DNA of 64,000 bases from Bradyrhizobium sp. DOA9. Its GTDB lineage: Bacteria > Pseudomonadota > Alphaproteobacteria > Rhizobiales > Xanthobacteraceae. The stretch is taken from NCBI RefSeq assembly GCF_000617845.2, contig NZ_DF820425.1, positions 6,950,741-7,014,740 on the forward strand, in the 5' to 3' direction. Of the stretch, positions 42,507-51,448 are shown in pieces; position 1 is the first letter of the stretch, and each line of letters starts with the position of its first letter. The position numbers were made by a program, and so were the translations under genes. The notes beneath the pieces were generated by a model. It saw only the letters and a program-made list of their open reading frames with translations. It was not told the origin of the DNA and searched no databases.

Positions 42507-43148
42507 TCATCTTCGCGGCGCGGCTACCAATGTCGGCTCGGCGCTGGCGAGTTCCGCGAGCTTGGCGCGCGCGGCCTCTCGCGCATGAGCGTCCTTGCCG
42601 GCGGGCAGCGCCAGCGCGGCCTCGAAATCGGCGCGGGCGTCGTCCGCCTGGCCGCGGGCGAGGAACGCAAGGCCGCGGTCGAGACGGACCTGCGCATCGG
42701 AGGGGTCGAGGCGGACCGCCGTGCTGTAGCTCAGGATGGCGCGGTCGAGATCGCCCATTGCGGCGAGCGCGAGACCGCGCTGGTGATAAGGTGCCGCGCG
42801 CTTGGGATCATGCGCGATCGCCTCGTCGTAATCCGCAACGGCAAGCTCGAGGTCACCGTTCTGCCGGCGCGCCAGCGCCCGGTCGCGATAGAGCGAAGCG
42901 CGGTTGGGATTGAGGTGGATGGCCTCGTCGAAATCGGCGATCGCCCGCCTGAAGTCGCCATGGCGCAGTGCGATCCGTCCGCGTCCTGCATAGGCAAAGG
43001 CGATCAGCGAGCCGCGTAGCGGCGAAAAGCCGATCACGGCCGAGCAGATGTCGGGATCGTCCTCGTCGCCGCAATTGACGACCATGTGCGTGGACAAGCC
43101 GACGAGCACGCAAAGGACGATCAGCAATGGTACGGCAATTCTGGTCAT
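42507..43148 (-). CDS. TPR-repeat membrane-anchored protein
   Basis: A 213-residue protein. One N-terminal hydrophobic helix (about 3-22) is followed by three or four tetratricopeptide repeats, for example RHGDFRRAIADFDEAIHLNP, RQNGDLELAVADYDEAIAHDP and AMGDLDRAILSYSTAVRLDP. I start at 43148; the open frame goes on upstream without support. It probably scaffolds other proteins in the periplasm. Confidence 0.85.
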   Translation of the reverse strand: MTRIAVPLLIVLCVLVGLSTHMVVNCGDEDDPDICSAVIGFSPLRGSLIAFAYAGRGRIALRHGDFRRAIADFDEAIHLNPNRASLYRDRALARRQNGDLELAVADYDEAIAHDPKRAAPYHQRGLALAAMGDLDRAILSYSTAVRLDPSDAQVRLDRGLAFLARGQADDARADFEAALALPAGKDAHAREAARAKLAELASAEPTLVAAPRR

Positions 43149-43283
43149 CTTCGACGGTGGCCGGCAGCGCGCCGGCCACGCATCCCCTTTCGAAGAAATG
43201 GTCACACCGAGGTGTTAACACCGGTCGGGGACGCCCCTGTGTGCGCCAGATCACAAAGCCGGACGCAATCCTTGCCGGCTCCG

Positions 43284-44222
43284 TCAACCCCAGGGACCAC
43301 GACGCGAGGAGGAGCGGCCCCACGGTCCGCGCGGCGGATAGTTCTCGTTGGCGCCGACCGACGGCGCCGCGCGCCCGCCGAGCTCGGCCGCGAGTTGCTG
43401 GAGCGCGGCAATGCGGTTCTGCGTCGAGGGATGGGTGGCGAACAGATTGTCCACGCCGTGGCCCGACAGCGGATTGATGATGAACATGTGCGCGGTCGCA
43501 GGGTTGCGCTCGGCCTCGTAGTTCGGGACCTGGTGCGCCGCGCCCTCGATCTTCACCAGCGCGGACGCCAGCCACATCGGCTGTCCGACGATGCGCGCGC
43601 CGAGATTGTCGGCGGCATATTCGCGGGTCCGGCTGATCGCCATCTGCACCAGCATGGCGCCGAGCGGCGCGAGGATCATCATCAGGATCGAGCCGACGAT
43701 GCCGAGACCATTGTTGTTCTCGCGATTGCCCCCGAAGAACATGCCGAACTGCGCCAGCATCGAGATCGCGCCGGCGATGGTCGCGGTAATCGTCATGAGC
43801 AGCGTGTCGTGATGCTTGATGTGCGCGAGCTCGTGCGCGATGACGCCGGCGAGCTCCTCGCGGCTGAGCTGGTTCATCAGACCGGTGGTGACCGCGACCG
43901 CGGCGTTTTCCGGATTGCGGCCGGTGGCGAACGCATTGGGCTGGATCTCGTCCATCACGAACACGCGCGGCATCGGCAGGCCGGCGCGGCCCGCAAGCTC
44001 GGCGACGAGGCCGACCAGCTCCGGCGCAGTCGAACGATCGACCTCATGGGCGCCGTACATCGACAGCACCATGCGGTCGGAGTTCCAGTAGGTGAAGAGG
44101 TTGGTTGCGGCGGCAATGACGAGCGCGATCATCGCGCCCGAGGCTCCGCCGATCAGATAGCCGACGCCCATGAACAGGGCGGTCAGGCCTGCAAGCAGCA
44201 TTGCGGTACGAAAATAGTTCAT
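43284..44222 (-). CDS. htpX: HtpX-type membrane zinc metalloprotease
   Basis: A 312-residue M48B peptidase of the inner membrane that clears misfolded membrane proteins. Two N-terminal helices (about 7-26 and 29-48), then the zinc motif IAHELAHIKHHD and two more helices. The Glu of AADNLGARI and the C-terminal ATHPSTQNRI are typical. A low-complexity tail (PPRGPWGRSSSRRG) is not found in the classical E. coli protein. The start at 44222 is the family start. Confidence 0.93.
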   Translation of the reverse strand: MNYFRTAMLLAGLTALFMGVGYLIGGASGAMIALVIAAATNLFTYWNSDRMVLSMYGAHEVDRSTAPELVGLVAELAGRAGLPMPRVFVMDEIQPNAFATGRNPENAAVAVTTGLMNQLSREELAGVIAHELAHIKHHDTLLMTITATIAGAISMLAQFGMFFGGNRENNNGLGIVGSILMMILAPLGAMLVQMAISRTREYAADNLGARIVGQPMWLASALVKIEGAAHQVPNYEAERNPATAHMFIINPLSGHGVDNLFATHPSTQNRIAALQQLAAELGGRAAPSVGANENYPPRGPWGRSSSRRGPWG

Positions 44223-44500
44223 GGCCGTCTCTCCTGGCCGGCCGCGGGCAAAACCTCTGGCCGGCACCTTCGAGGTATAAATGCGGCGGCCTCCTGCAAG
44301 GTTCGTGCGTCGCGGGGCCGCAGATCCAATGGCCGGAGATCAGCCTTTCCGCCGCCGGTAAAGCTTGACCGAGATTTGCACAAAAACACACGCGGAGGCT
44401 TAGCAACCTGGAAAGTGCACCCTGGGCTTAATCTGCGGTAACCGGGCACACTGCACGGCCTTTGCGCATTGACCGGTTCCGTTGACCTCCCGTCAGCAAG

Positions 44501-45853
44501 GTGACCGTCATGGCAGACCGCTCGCGCGCCGCTTCCGCCGATCCCGCCGCTCCGTCCTCCCAAGACACAAAGACCGACGCCAAGGGATTGCAGGAGGCGC
44601 TGCACGAGCAGCTGTTCGCCAACGACGACCACGGTCATTCGCAAGAGGCGCGGACCGCAGCGGAACCGCAGCGGCGCTGGCCGTATCTGCGGCGCGGCGC
44701 CAAGATCGCCATCGGCCTTGCCATCCTCGCCGTGTTCGGCTGGCTACCGCTGCGCGCGATCTGGGAATATTCGAGCGTGGAGGCCGTGCTGAATTCCCGC
44801 CTCGTCACCTTGCGCACCCCGATCGGCGGGCGCGTGGTCGCCGCCCAGCGCCTGACCGACCAGGCCAAATTGGACGCCGGCGCCGTCGCCTTGCGCGTCG
44901 TCAACTCGCGCGGCGACCGCACCCGTCTTGACGATCTCCGGCGGCAGAAATCGCGCCTGGAGCACGAGCGGCCGAGCCTTGCGGCGAAGCTCACCTCGGC
45001 GCAAGCAGCGCAAAAGGACATGGCGCGGCAGGCCGCCCAATTCCGCGATGGGCGTGTGCTCCAGCTCGAGGCCCGCATCGCCGAGATCCAGACATCGATC
45101 GAAGCGGCCGCAGCGCGGCGGGACGAGGCCAGCGCCGCCGTCGAGCGCGCCTCCTCGCTGGCGAAATCCGGCAACGTCTCGACCGTCGAATTGGCACGGC
45201 TGACGCGCGAGCTCTCGGTGTCGCAGCAGACCGAGCTCGGTGCGCGCAAGCGGCTGGACGCGGCCAAGATCGAACTCGCCGCCGCACAGAACGGCTCGTT
45301 CCTCGGCGACAGCTACAACGACCGGCCCAGCTCGGTGCAGCGCGAGGAGGAGATGCGGCAGCGTGCCAGCGATCTCGAGGCCGATCTCGCACGCATCGAC
45401 ACCGAGATCGCCTGGCTCGCCAACGAGATCATTATCGAGGAGGTTCGCTTCGCCGATCTCTCCGAGGCCAACATCACGACGCCTGTCGCAGGGCGCGTCT
45501 GGGAGATGATGACCTCGCCGGGCGAGGACGTGCAGGCCGGCCAGCCCCTACTCAAGGTGCTCGATTGCAGCAGCGCCGTCATCACCGCGAACGTCACCGA
45601 AGGTGTCTACAACCGCCTGCAGCTCGGCGACCACGCGACATTCGAGCCGAACGACGGCGGTGCGCCGATCTCCGGCACCGTGGTCAATCTGACCGGAGCC
45701 GCCGGTGCACCCGCCAATCTCGCCATCAATCCCGACGCGCTCAGCAAGGAGCCGTATCGCGTGACCGTTGCGCTAGCCGATGCGGCCGCCCATGGCTGCA
45801 CGGTGGGGCGCACTGGCCGCGTCGTGTTTGCAAGGCTCGAGACCGCGCCGTGA
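44501..45853 (+). CDS. HlyD-type membrane-fusion protein
   Basis: A 450-residue periplasmic adaptor. One membrane helix (about 68-86) follows a hydrophilic N-terminus of 65 residues. A beta-barrel half (RLVTLRTPIGGRVV), a long coiled coil (about 145-320, with LEARIAEIQTSIEAAAARRDEA) and the returning lipoyl half (ITTPVAGRVWEMM) make the classical hairpin. The start may be GTG 44501 or ATG 44510. The gene overlaps the next one by GTGA, so the adaptor and the glycan synthase are made together; it resembles Alg44 without its PilZ part. Confidence 0.88.
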   Translation: MTVMADRSRAASADPAAPSSQDTKTDAKGLQEALHEQLFANDDHGHSQEARTAAEPQRRWPYLRRGAKIAIGLAILAVFGWLPLRAIWEYSSVEAVLNSRLVTLRTPIGGRVVAAQRLTDQAKLDAGAVALRVVNSRGDRTRLDDLRRQKSRLEHERPSLAAKLTSAQAAQKDMARQAAQFRDGRVLQLEARIAEIQTSIEAAAARRDEASAAVERASSLAKSGNVSTVELARLTRELSVSQQTELGARKRLDAAKIELAAAQNGSFLGDSYNDRPSSVQREEEMRQRASDLEADLARIDTEIAWLANEIIIEEVRFADLSEANITTPVAGRVWEMMTSPGEDVQAGQPLLKVLDCSSAVITANVTEGVYNRLQLGDHATFEPNDGGAPISGTVVNLTGAAGAPANLAINPDALSKEPYRVTVALADAAAHGCTVGRTGRVVFARLETAP

Positions 45854-47790
45854 CGACCGCGCTGACACCCGGCCTGATTGCGCTCGGGGCCTTCATCGCG
45901 ATCGTGCCGCTGCTGCGGCGCGACAGCACGATGGCCCGCTCGTTGCTGGCCGCCGTGTCGGTGGCCTTGCTGCTGCGCTATCTGCATTGGCGGGCCACGG
46001 CGACGCTTCCGCCGCCGCATCTGACCGTCGATGCCGCGATTGGCTACCCCTTCATGGTGCTGGAGGCGGCCTCGCTGGTCGCGGTCGCGTTGTCGCTGCT
46101 GTTCCTGAGCCGGACGCGCGACCGCACCGGATCGGGCAGTGTCGACGTCCGCGCCACCGATCCCGCCGCGCCGCTAATCGACGTTTTCATCTGCACCTAC
46201 AACGAGGAGCGATCGATCCTGGAGCGCACGATCATCGGCGCGACGGGCATGGATTACGGCAATTATCGCGTCTGGGTGCTCGACGACGGAAGGCGGCCCT
46301 GGCTGCGCCGCCTGTCGGCCGAGCTCGGCTGCCATTATCTCACGCGGCCCGACAACCGCCACGCCAAGGCCGGCAACATCAATCACGCGCTCAAGCATGT
46401 CGGCGCGCTGCCGCAGCCACCGGAATTCGTCGCCGTTCTCGATGCCGACTTCGTGCCGCGGCCCGACTTCCTGGCGCGGACCATCCCGCTTATGGACGAT
46501 GCGTCGGTCGGCGTGGTGCAGACGCCGCAGCATTTCATCAACCCTGACCCGATTCAGACCAACCTTGCCGCGACCGACGTCTGGCCCGACGAGCAACGCT
46601 TCTTCTTCGACATCCTCATGCCGGCGAAGGACGCCTGGGGCGTCGCGTTCTGCTGCGGCACGTCGTCCCTCATTCGCTATGCCGGGCTGGTGCAGATCGG
46701 CGGGTTTCCGACCGACTCGGTGACCGAGGACTACCTCGTCACCCTGCGCCTCAAGGAGCGCGGCCTCACCACGATCTATCTCAACGAGCGCCTGACGATC
46801 GGGCTCGCGCCCGAAGGCCTGAAGGAATACATCACCCAGCGCGCGCGCTGGTGCCTCGGCTTGATGCAGATCGTCCGCGGCCGCAGCGGACCGCTCTCGC
46901 GGGAGTCAAAGCTTGCCTTCATCGACCGGCTCTCGCTGATCGACGCCTTCATGAGCTGGGCCGCAGTCTACACATCGAAGGTGGCGGGCCTGGTGGTGCC
47001 CTGGCTGTTCCTGCTGTTCGGCATCAAGGCGGTCCGTGCCGATCTCACCGAATTATTGCGCGTCTTTCTGCCGTTCTATGTCTGGAACGGCCTCACCATG
47101 GCCTGGCTGTCGCACGGCCGTTCGCTCGCCATGATGACGGACGTCTCGCAGCTCATCGCCGCGCCCGCCGTGCTCAAGGCGGTTGCGACCGGCCTGTTGA
47201 AGCCGAAAGGACACAAGTTCAAGGTCACTGCGAAAGGCGGCGACCGTGACAGGCGGTTCGTCGAATGGCCGCTGCTGCGGCTCTATGGCACCACCCTCAT
47301 CATCACGCTCGCCGCCATCGGCTATGCCTTCATTCTGCATCTGCGCGGCGAAAACATCGCCTATGGCGGCCTGGCGCTGGCCTGGAGCCTCTACAACGCA
47401 CTCATCCTCACCGTGGTCTGCTTCGTCTGCATCGAGCAGCCACGCAAGCGCAAGGCGGAGCGCTTTCATCGCAACGAGCCGGTGCTGCTGCGTCAGGACG
47501 GCAGGTCGCATCTGGCGCGGCTCGCCGACATCTCCATAACCGGCGCCCGGCTGATCGACCCCGATCCGCCGAGGCCCGGCAGCACGATCGAATGCAGGAT
47601 CTATGGCCGCTCGATCGCTGCGATCGTGGTGCGGCGGACCACGGACGGATTCGCGGTGCGGTTCGAGGAGGGCATGGACGCGCGCGTGCACGCGATCAGG
47701 GCGTTCTATGCCGGCGAGTATGTCCGCGCCTATCAGAGCGTCAAGGCGCTCCCGGTCGGCAAGGCGCTGCTCATGCGGCTGTTTGGGTAG
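45850..47790 (+). CDS. BcsA-like processive GT2 glycan synthase with C-terminal PilZ domain
   Basis: 646 residues from GTG 45850. The membrane part has several helices before and after the catalytic domain, which carries VLDDGRRPW, VLDADFVPRPDF, TEDYLVTLRL and QRARWCLG (the D, DxD, TED and Q(Q/R)xRW motifs of cellulose-synthase-type enzymes). The C-terminal PilZ domain has RxxxR in KRKAER and DISITGA, so c-di-GMP is the likely activator. No BcsB, BcsC or BcsZ genes are close. The glycan made is unknown; beta-glucan or another hexose polymer is possible. Confidence 0.9.
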   Translation: MTTALTPGLIALGAFIAIVPLLRRDSTMARSLLAAVSVALLLRYLHWRATATLPPPHLTVDAAIGYPFMVLEAASLVAVALSLLFLSRTRDRTGSGSVDVRATDPAAPLIDVFICTYNEERSILERTIIGATGMDYGNYRVWVLDDGRRPWLRRLSAELGCHYLTRPDNRHAKAGNINHALKHVGALPQPPEFVAVLDADFVPRPDFLARTIPLMDDASVGVVQTPQHFINPDPIQTNLAATDVWPDEQRFFFDILMPAKDAWGVAFCCGTSSLIRYAGLVQIGGFPTDSVTEDYLVTLRLKERGLTTIYLNERLTIGLAPEGLKEYITQRARWCLGLMQIVRGRSGPLSRESKLAFIDRLSLIDAFMSWAAVYTSKVAGLVVPWLFLLFGIKAVRADLTELLRVFLPFYVWNGLTMAWLSHGRSLAMMTDVSQLIAAPAVLKAVATGLLKPKGHKFKVTAKGGDRDRRFVEWPLLRLYGTTLIITLAAIGYAFILHLRGENIAYGGLALAWSLYNALILTVVCFVCIEQPRKRKAERFHRNEPVLLRQDGRSHLARLADISITGARLIDPDPPRPGSTIECRIYGRSIAAIVVRRTTDGFAVRFEEGMDARVHAIRAFYAGEYVRAYQSVKALPVGKALLMRLFG

Positions 47791-47793
47791 GCC

Positions 47794-47837
47794 TGATCTT
47801 TTCGGAAAACCGCTTCGCACTTTTCCGGATCATGCTT
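47794..47837. repeat. Dispersed palindrome, AGCATGATCCGGAAAA type (copy 3)
   Basis: The inverse orientation of copies 1 and 2: TGATCTTTTCGGAAAACCGC and GCACTTTTCCGGATCATGCT, in the gap before the lytic transglycosylase gene. Confidence 0.85.
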
Positions 47838-47881
47838 TAGACTTCCGGCGAATCCACGCCCGCCCTCCCGCCGGAACCCCT

Positions 47882-49183
47882 ATGCTCCAGACCCGATTTG
47901 CGATCGCGGCCGTCGCGCTCCTCGCATGCTCCGCCACAGCCTCTGCCCAGTTCGCTCCGCCGCCCGCAAGACCCGCGGCGCCCAAGGCCGGCGCGCCGTC
48001 GCCGCGCGCGGCCTCATGCCATAACGGCGCGAGCTTCGATCGCTTCCTCGCCGACGTGAAGCAGCAGGCGGTGGCCGCCGGCGTGTCGCAGCGCACGATC
48101 GCGGAGGCCTCGCCCTATCTCGTCTACGACCAGGGCATCGTCAACCGCGACCGCGGCCAGCGCGTGTTCGGCCAGCTCTTCACCGAATTCGCCGGCCGCA
48201 TGGCCGCGCCTTATCGCATGCAGAACGGGCAGCAGCACATCAAGCAATACGTTGCGGCGTTCGCGCGCGCGGAAAAGGAATATGGCGTGCCGCCCGCCGT
48301 GATCGCCGCGTTCTGGGGCCTCGAGAGCGATTTCGGCGCCAACATGGGCAATCTGCCGACGCTGAAATCGCTGGTGTCGCTGGCCTATGATTGTCGCCGC
48401 TCCGAGATGTTCGTGAACGAGACCATCGCGGCGCTGAAGATCATCGACCGCGGCGATCTGCATCCCGACGAGATGATCGGCTCCTGGGCCGGCGAGCTCG
48501 GCCAGACCCAATTCCTGCCGGTGCACTACGCCAACTACGCCGTCGACTACGACGGCGACGGACGACGCGACCTGTTGCGCTCGCCGGCCGACGTGATCGG
48601 CTCGACCGCGAACTACATCGCAAACGGACTGAAATGGCGGCGCGGCGAGCCGTGGCTGGAGGAGATCAAGGTGCCGCCGAACCTGCCGTGGGAGAAGACC
48701 GATCTCACCGTGCGCGAGCCGCGCTCGACATGGGCGCAACTCGGCGTCACCTATCCCGACGGCCGCCCCTTGCCGAACGACAATCTCGCAGCGTCCGTGC
48801 TGTTGCCGATGGGGCGCTTCGGGCCGGCCTTCATGGCCTATCCGAACTTCGCAGCCTACACCGAGTGGAACAACTCGCTGATCTACGCGACCACCGCGGG
48901 CTATCTCGCCTCGCGCATCGCCGGCGCGGCGCCGATGCGCAAGCCGGCTGCGCCGGTCGCGCAATTGCCGTTCAACGAGCTCAAGGAATTGCAGCAGCTG
49001 CTGGTGCGCGCCGGCTTCAACGTCGGCAAGGTCGACGGTGTGCTGGGGCAGCAGAGCCGCGCCGCGGTGAAGGCGATGCAGGTCAAGTACGGCCTCCCGG
49101 CGGATTCCTGGCCGACCGCCGAGCTGCTGGCACGCATGCGCGGCGGCACGGCGCAGGCGCAGCCACAGGCGACGATCAGATAG
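47882..49183 (+). CDS. MltB-type lytic murein transglycosylase with peptidoglycan-binding domain
   Basis: A 433-residue envelope enzyme that cleaves glycan strands of peptidoglycan with anhydro-bond formation. Signal peptide (MLQTRFAIAAVALLACSATASA), then the SLT-2 domain with the catalytic Glu in AFWGLESDFGANMG, GQTQFLPVHYANYAVDYDGDG and SPADVIGSTANYI. The C-terminal 60 residues are a PG_binding_1 repeat (LQQLLVRAGFNVGKVDGVLG). It follows the glycan-synthase gene after 91 bp containing a palindrome, and may be independently expressed. Confidence 0.92.
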   Translation: MLQTRFAIAAVALLACSATASAQFAPPPARPAAPKAGAPSPRAASCHNGASFDRFLADVKQQAVAAGVSQRTIAEASPYLVYDQGIVNRDRGQRVFGQLFTEFAGRMAAPYRMQNGQQHIKQYVAAFARAEKEYGVPPAVIAAFWGLESDFGANMGNLPTLKSLVSLAYDCRRSEMFVNETIAALKIIDRGDLHPDEMIGSWAGELGQTQFLPVHYANYAVDYDGDGRRDLLRSPADVIGSTANYIANGLKWRRGEPWLEEIKVPPNLPWEKTDLTVREPRSTWAQLGVTYPDGRPLPNDNLAASVLLPMGRFGPAFMAYPNFAAYTEWNNSLIYATTAGYLASRIAGAAPMRKPAAPVAQLPFNELKELQQLLVRAGFNVGKVDGVLGQQSRAAVKAMQVKYGLPADSWPTAELLARMRGGTAQAQPQATIR

Positions 49184-49197
49184 ACAATCTCTCCGCA

Positions 49198-49300
49198 GCA
49201 TTCCCCGCGAAAGCGGGGAATCCAGTACGCCGCAGCTTCTCGATTCAATCACTGCCGTCTCGGCGTACTGGATCGCCCGCCCCAGTGCGCAAGTGCGCAC
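49198..49300. repeat. Dispersed palindrome, GCAGCATTCCCCGC type
   Basis: TTCCCCGC...GCGGGGAA hairpin followed by CAGTACGCC and a mirrored GGCGTACTG, in the stretch after the lytic transglycosylase gene. The rest of 49301-49444 shows nothing further. Confidence 0.6.
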
Positions 49301-49444
49301 AAGGCAGACGATGACGGCGGAGAGTGACGAGGCAGAATTTTCGCATCGCACAAGCCTTCCCCGCGATTGTATTCTTCCATGAGGCTCCCATGTGAGTGGC
49401 TCAGGTTTTCTCCTGAGATTTCCCACTATTGAAGCGAGCATCAC

Positions 49445-49948
49445 ATGTCCTTCTACGACGCCGTCGTCCCTGCCTATCTGCAAATGCTGAACAGCGTGAC
49501 CGGGCTGCTCACCAAGGCTGAGGCGCATTGCGCGGCTAAAAAGATCGATCCCGGCGTCCTGCTCGGCTCGCGCCTGTTCCCGGACATGCTGCCGTTGTCG
49601 CGGCAGGTCCAGCTCGTCAGCGATTTCGCCGCCAAGGGCTGCGCCCGGCTCACTCACAGCGAAGTGCCCACGACGCCAGACACCGAGACCAGCTTCGCGG
49701 AATTGAAGCAGCGGCTGTCCAGGACCATCGATTACGTCAAATCGTTCAAGCCCGAGCAGTTCGAAGGCGCCGATGTCAGGGACGTCACCTTCCCGGCCGG
49801 CCCGGACAAATCCATCACCATAAAGGGCCAGCAATTCCTGAGCTCGTTTTCGCTGCCGAACTTCTACTTCCACGCCGCGACCGCGCACGGCATCCTGCGC
49901 CACAACGGCGTCGAGATCGGAAAACGTGATTTCATGGGCACGAACTAA
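49445..49948 (+). CDS. DUF1993 family protein
   Basis: A 167-residue cytosolic protein with a DinB-like four-helix pattern: YLQMLNSVTGLLTKAEAHCAAK, DMLPLSRQVQLVSDFAAKGCARL, then SFSLPNFYFHAATAHGILRHNGVEIGKRD. DUF1993 members bind metals weakly or not at all and have no known activity. No partner gene. Confidence 0.88.
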   Translation: MSFYDAVVPAYLQMLNSVTGLLTKAEAHCAAKKIDPGVLLGSRLFPDMLPLSRQVQLVSDFAAKGCARLTHSEVPTTPDTETSFAELKQRLSRTIDYVKSFKPEQFEGADVRDVTFPAGPDKSITIKGQQFLSSFSLPNFYFHAATAHGILRHNGVEIGKRDFMGTN

Positions 49949-50129
49949 CCTCGTCGAATCGCACGGCGGCCGGCAGCGGAAATCTGCTGCCGCCGCCGCA
50001 ATTGCACATGAATTATGCTACGCGGGCGCTGCCGCGTAGCTCGCCTGCACTTTCCGTATGGCTCGTCCCTTGCGCCTGATGTCGCGATGCACAATTGTTC
50101 GAGACCTCTCATCGCCTGGAAGCATTCCC

Positions 50130-51230
50130 ATGAGCCGTTCGACCAAATTGTTTGAGACCTACAAGCTCGGCCCGATCACCCTGGCCAACCGCCTCGTCAT
50201 GGCGCCGCTGACGCGCAACCGCGCCGTACCCGGCAGCTTCGTACCCGGTCCGCTCGCCGCCGATTATTACGCCCAGCGCGCCTCCGCAGGCCTCCTGATC
50301 ACCGAGGCCAGCCAGGTCTCGCAACAAGGTCAGGGCTACCAGGACACGCCCGGCATCTATAGCAAGGAGCAGGTCGCCGGCTGGCGCAAAGTCACCGACA
50401 AGGTGCATGAACGCGGCGGCAAGATCTTCATCCAGCTCTGGCACGTCGGCCGCATCTCGCATGTCGACCTGCAGGCGAATGGCGCAGCTCCGGTGGCACC
50501 GAGCGCGATCCGCGCCAAGGGCAAGACCTTCGTCAACGGCGGCTTCGCCGACGTCTCCGAGCCGCGCGCGCTCGAACTCTCCGAAATTCCCGGGATCATC
50601 GACGACTTCAAGCGTGCGACGAAGAACGCGCTGGAAGCCGGCTTCGACGGCATCGAGATCCACGGCGCCAACGGCTATCTGCTCGAGCAGTTCGCCAAGG
50701 ACGGCGCCAACAAGCGCAACGATGCCTATGGCGGCTCGATCGAGAACCGCGCGAAGCTGATGCTGGAGGTCTCCAGGGCCGTCGTCGCCGAGGCCGGCGC
50801 CGAGCGCACCGGCATCCGCATCTCGCCGGTGACGCCGGCCAACGACATCTCGGATTCAAATCCGCAGGCCCTCTACGATCACATCGTCGACGGCCTCAGC
50901 GCGCTGAAGCTGGTCTATCTTCACGTGGTCGAAGGCGCCACCGGCGGGCCGCGCGACATCGCGCCGTTCGACTATGCCTCATTGCGCAAGCGCTTTGGCG
51001 GCGCCTACGTCGCCAACAACGGCTACGATTTCGACCTCGCCAGCAAGGTGCTGGAGACGAATGCGGCCGACCTCATCGCCTTCGGCAAGCCCTTCATCTC
51101 CAACCCCGACCTCGTCGAACGCTTGAAGGCGGGTGCGGCGCTGAACGACTGGGACAAGAACACCTTCTACGGCGGCGGCGCCAAGGGCTACACGGATTAC
51201 CCGACGCTCGCGGCCGAGCCGGCGGAGTAG
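50130..51230 (+). CDS. Old Yellow Enzyme-family alkene reductase
   Basis: A 366-residue FMN enzyme that reduces activated C=C bonds with NADPH, often of xenobiotics or stress metabolites (NemA/xenobiotic-reductase branch). The start at 50130 opens with FETYKLGPITLANRLVMAPLTRNRA, followed by the His/Asn substrate pair and the FMN segments QLWHVGRIS, EIHGANGYLLEQF, RTGIRISPV and YVANNGYD. It is monocistronic, followed by a repeat. Confidence 0.94.
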   Translation: MSRSTKLFETYKLGPITLANRLVMAPLTRNRAVPGSFVPGPLAADYYAQRASAGLLITEASQVSQQGQGYQDTPGIYSKEQVAGWRKVTDKVHERGGKIFIQLWHVGRISHVDLQANGAAPVAPSAIRAKGKTFVNGGFADVSEPRALELSEIPGIIDDFKRATKNALEAGFDGIEIHGANGYLLEQFAKDGANKRNDAYGGSIENRAKLMLEVSRAVVAEAGAERTGIRISPVTPANDISDSNPQALYDHIVDGLSALKLVYLHVVEGATGGPRDIAPFDYASLRKRFGGAYVANNGYDFDLASKVLETNAADLIAFGKPFISNPDLVERLKAGAALNDWDKNTFYGGGAKGYTDYPTLAAEPAE

Positions 51231-51254
51231 CGGCGGGTCGTCGCTCTCTCCTCG

Positions 51255-51374
51255 TCATTGCGAGGAGCCCTTGCGACGAAGCAATCCAGACTGCCTCCGT
51301 GGAAAAATTCTGGATTGCTTCGCGGAGCCTGTCATCGGGCCGCGCTTCGCGCGGACCCGTTGGCTCGCAATGAC
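51255..51374. repeat. Dispersed palindrome, TCATTGCGAGC type (copy 3)
   Basis: TCATTGCGAGG and CTCGCAATGA ends with GCAATCCAGA and TCTGGATTGC in between; an extra GCCGCGCTTCGCGCGG hairpin lies in the second half. Confidence 0.85.
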
Positions 51375-51403
51375 GGTGTGGTGACAGCTGTGCCCCAAGC
51401 AAG

Positions 51404-51429
51404 AAAGGCCGGGATCGCTCCCGGCCTTT
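51404..51429 (-). terminator. Intrinsic terminator of the glycerol operon
   Basis: An 11-bp perfect stem, AAAGGCCGGGA with TCCCGGCCTTT, around TCGC; on the minus strand it lies 19 bp past the glpV stop and ends in T residues. Confidence 0.9.
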
Positions 51430-51448
51430 CGTCGTTATGAGGCGTCGC

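Noticed and set aside
48014..49903. A 629-codon minus-strand frame
   Set aside because: It spans two certain plus-strand genes (lytic transglycosylase, DUF1993) and a repeat region.
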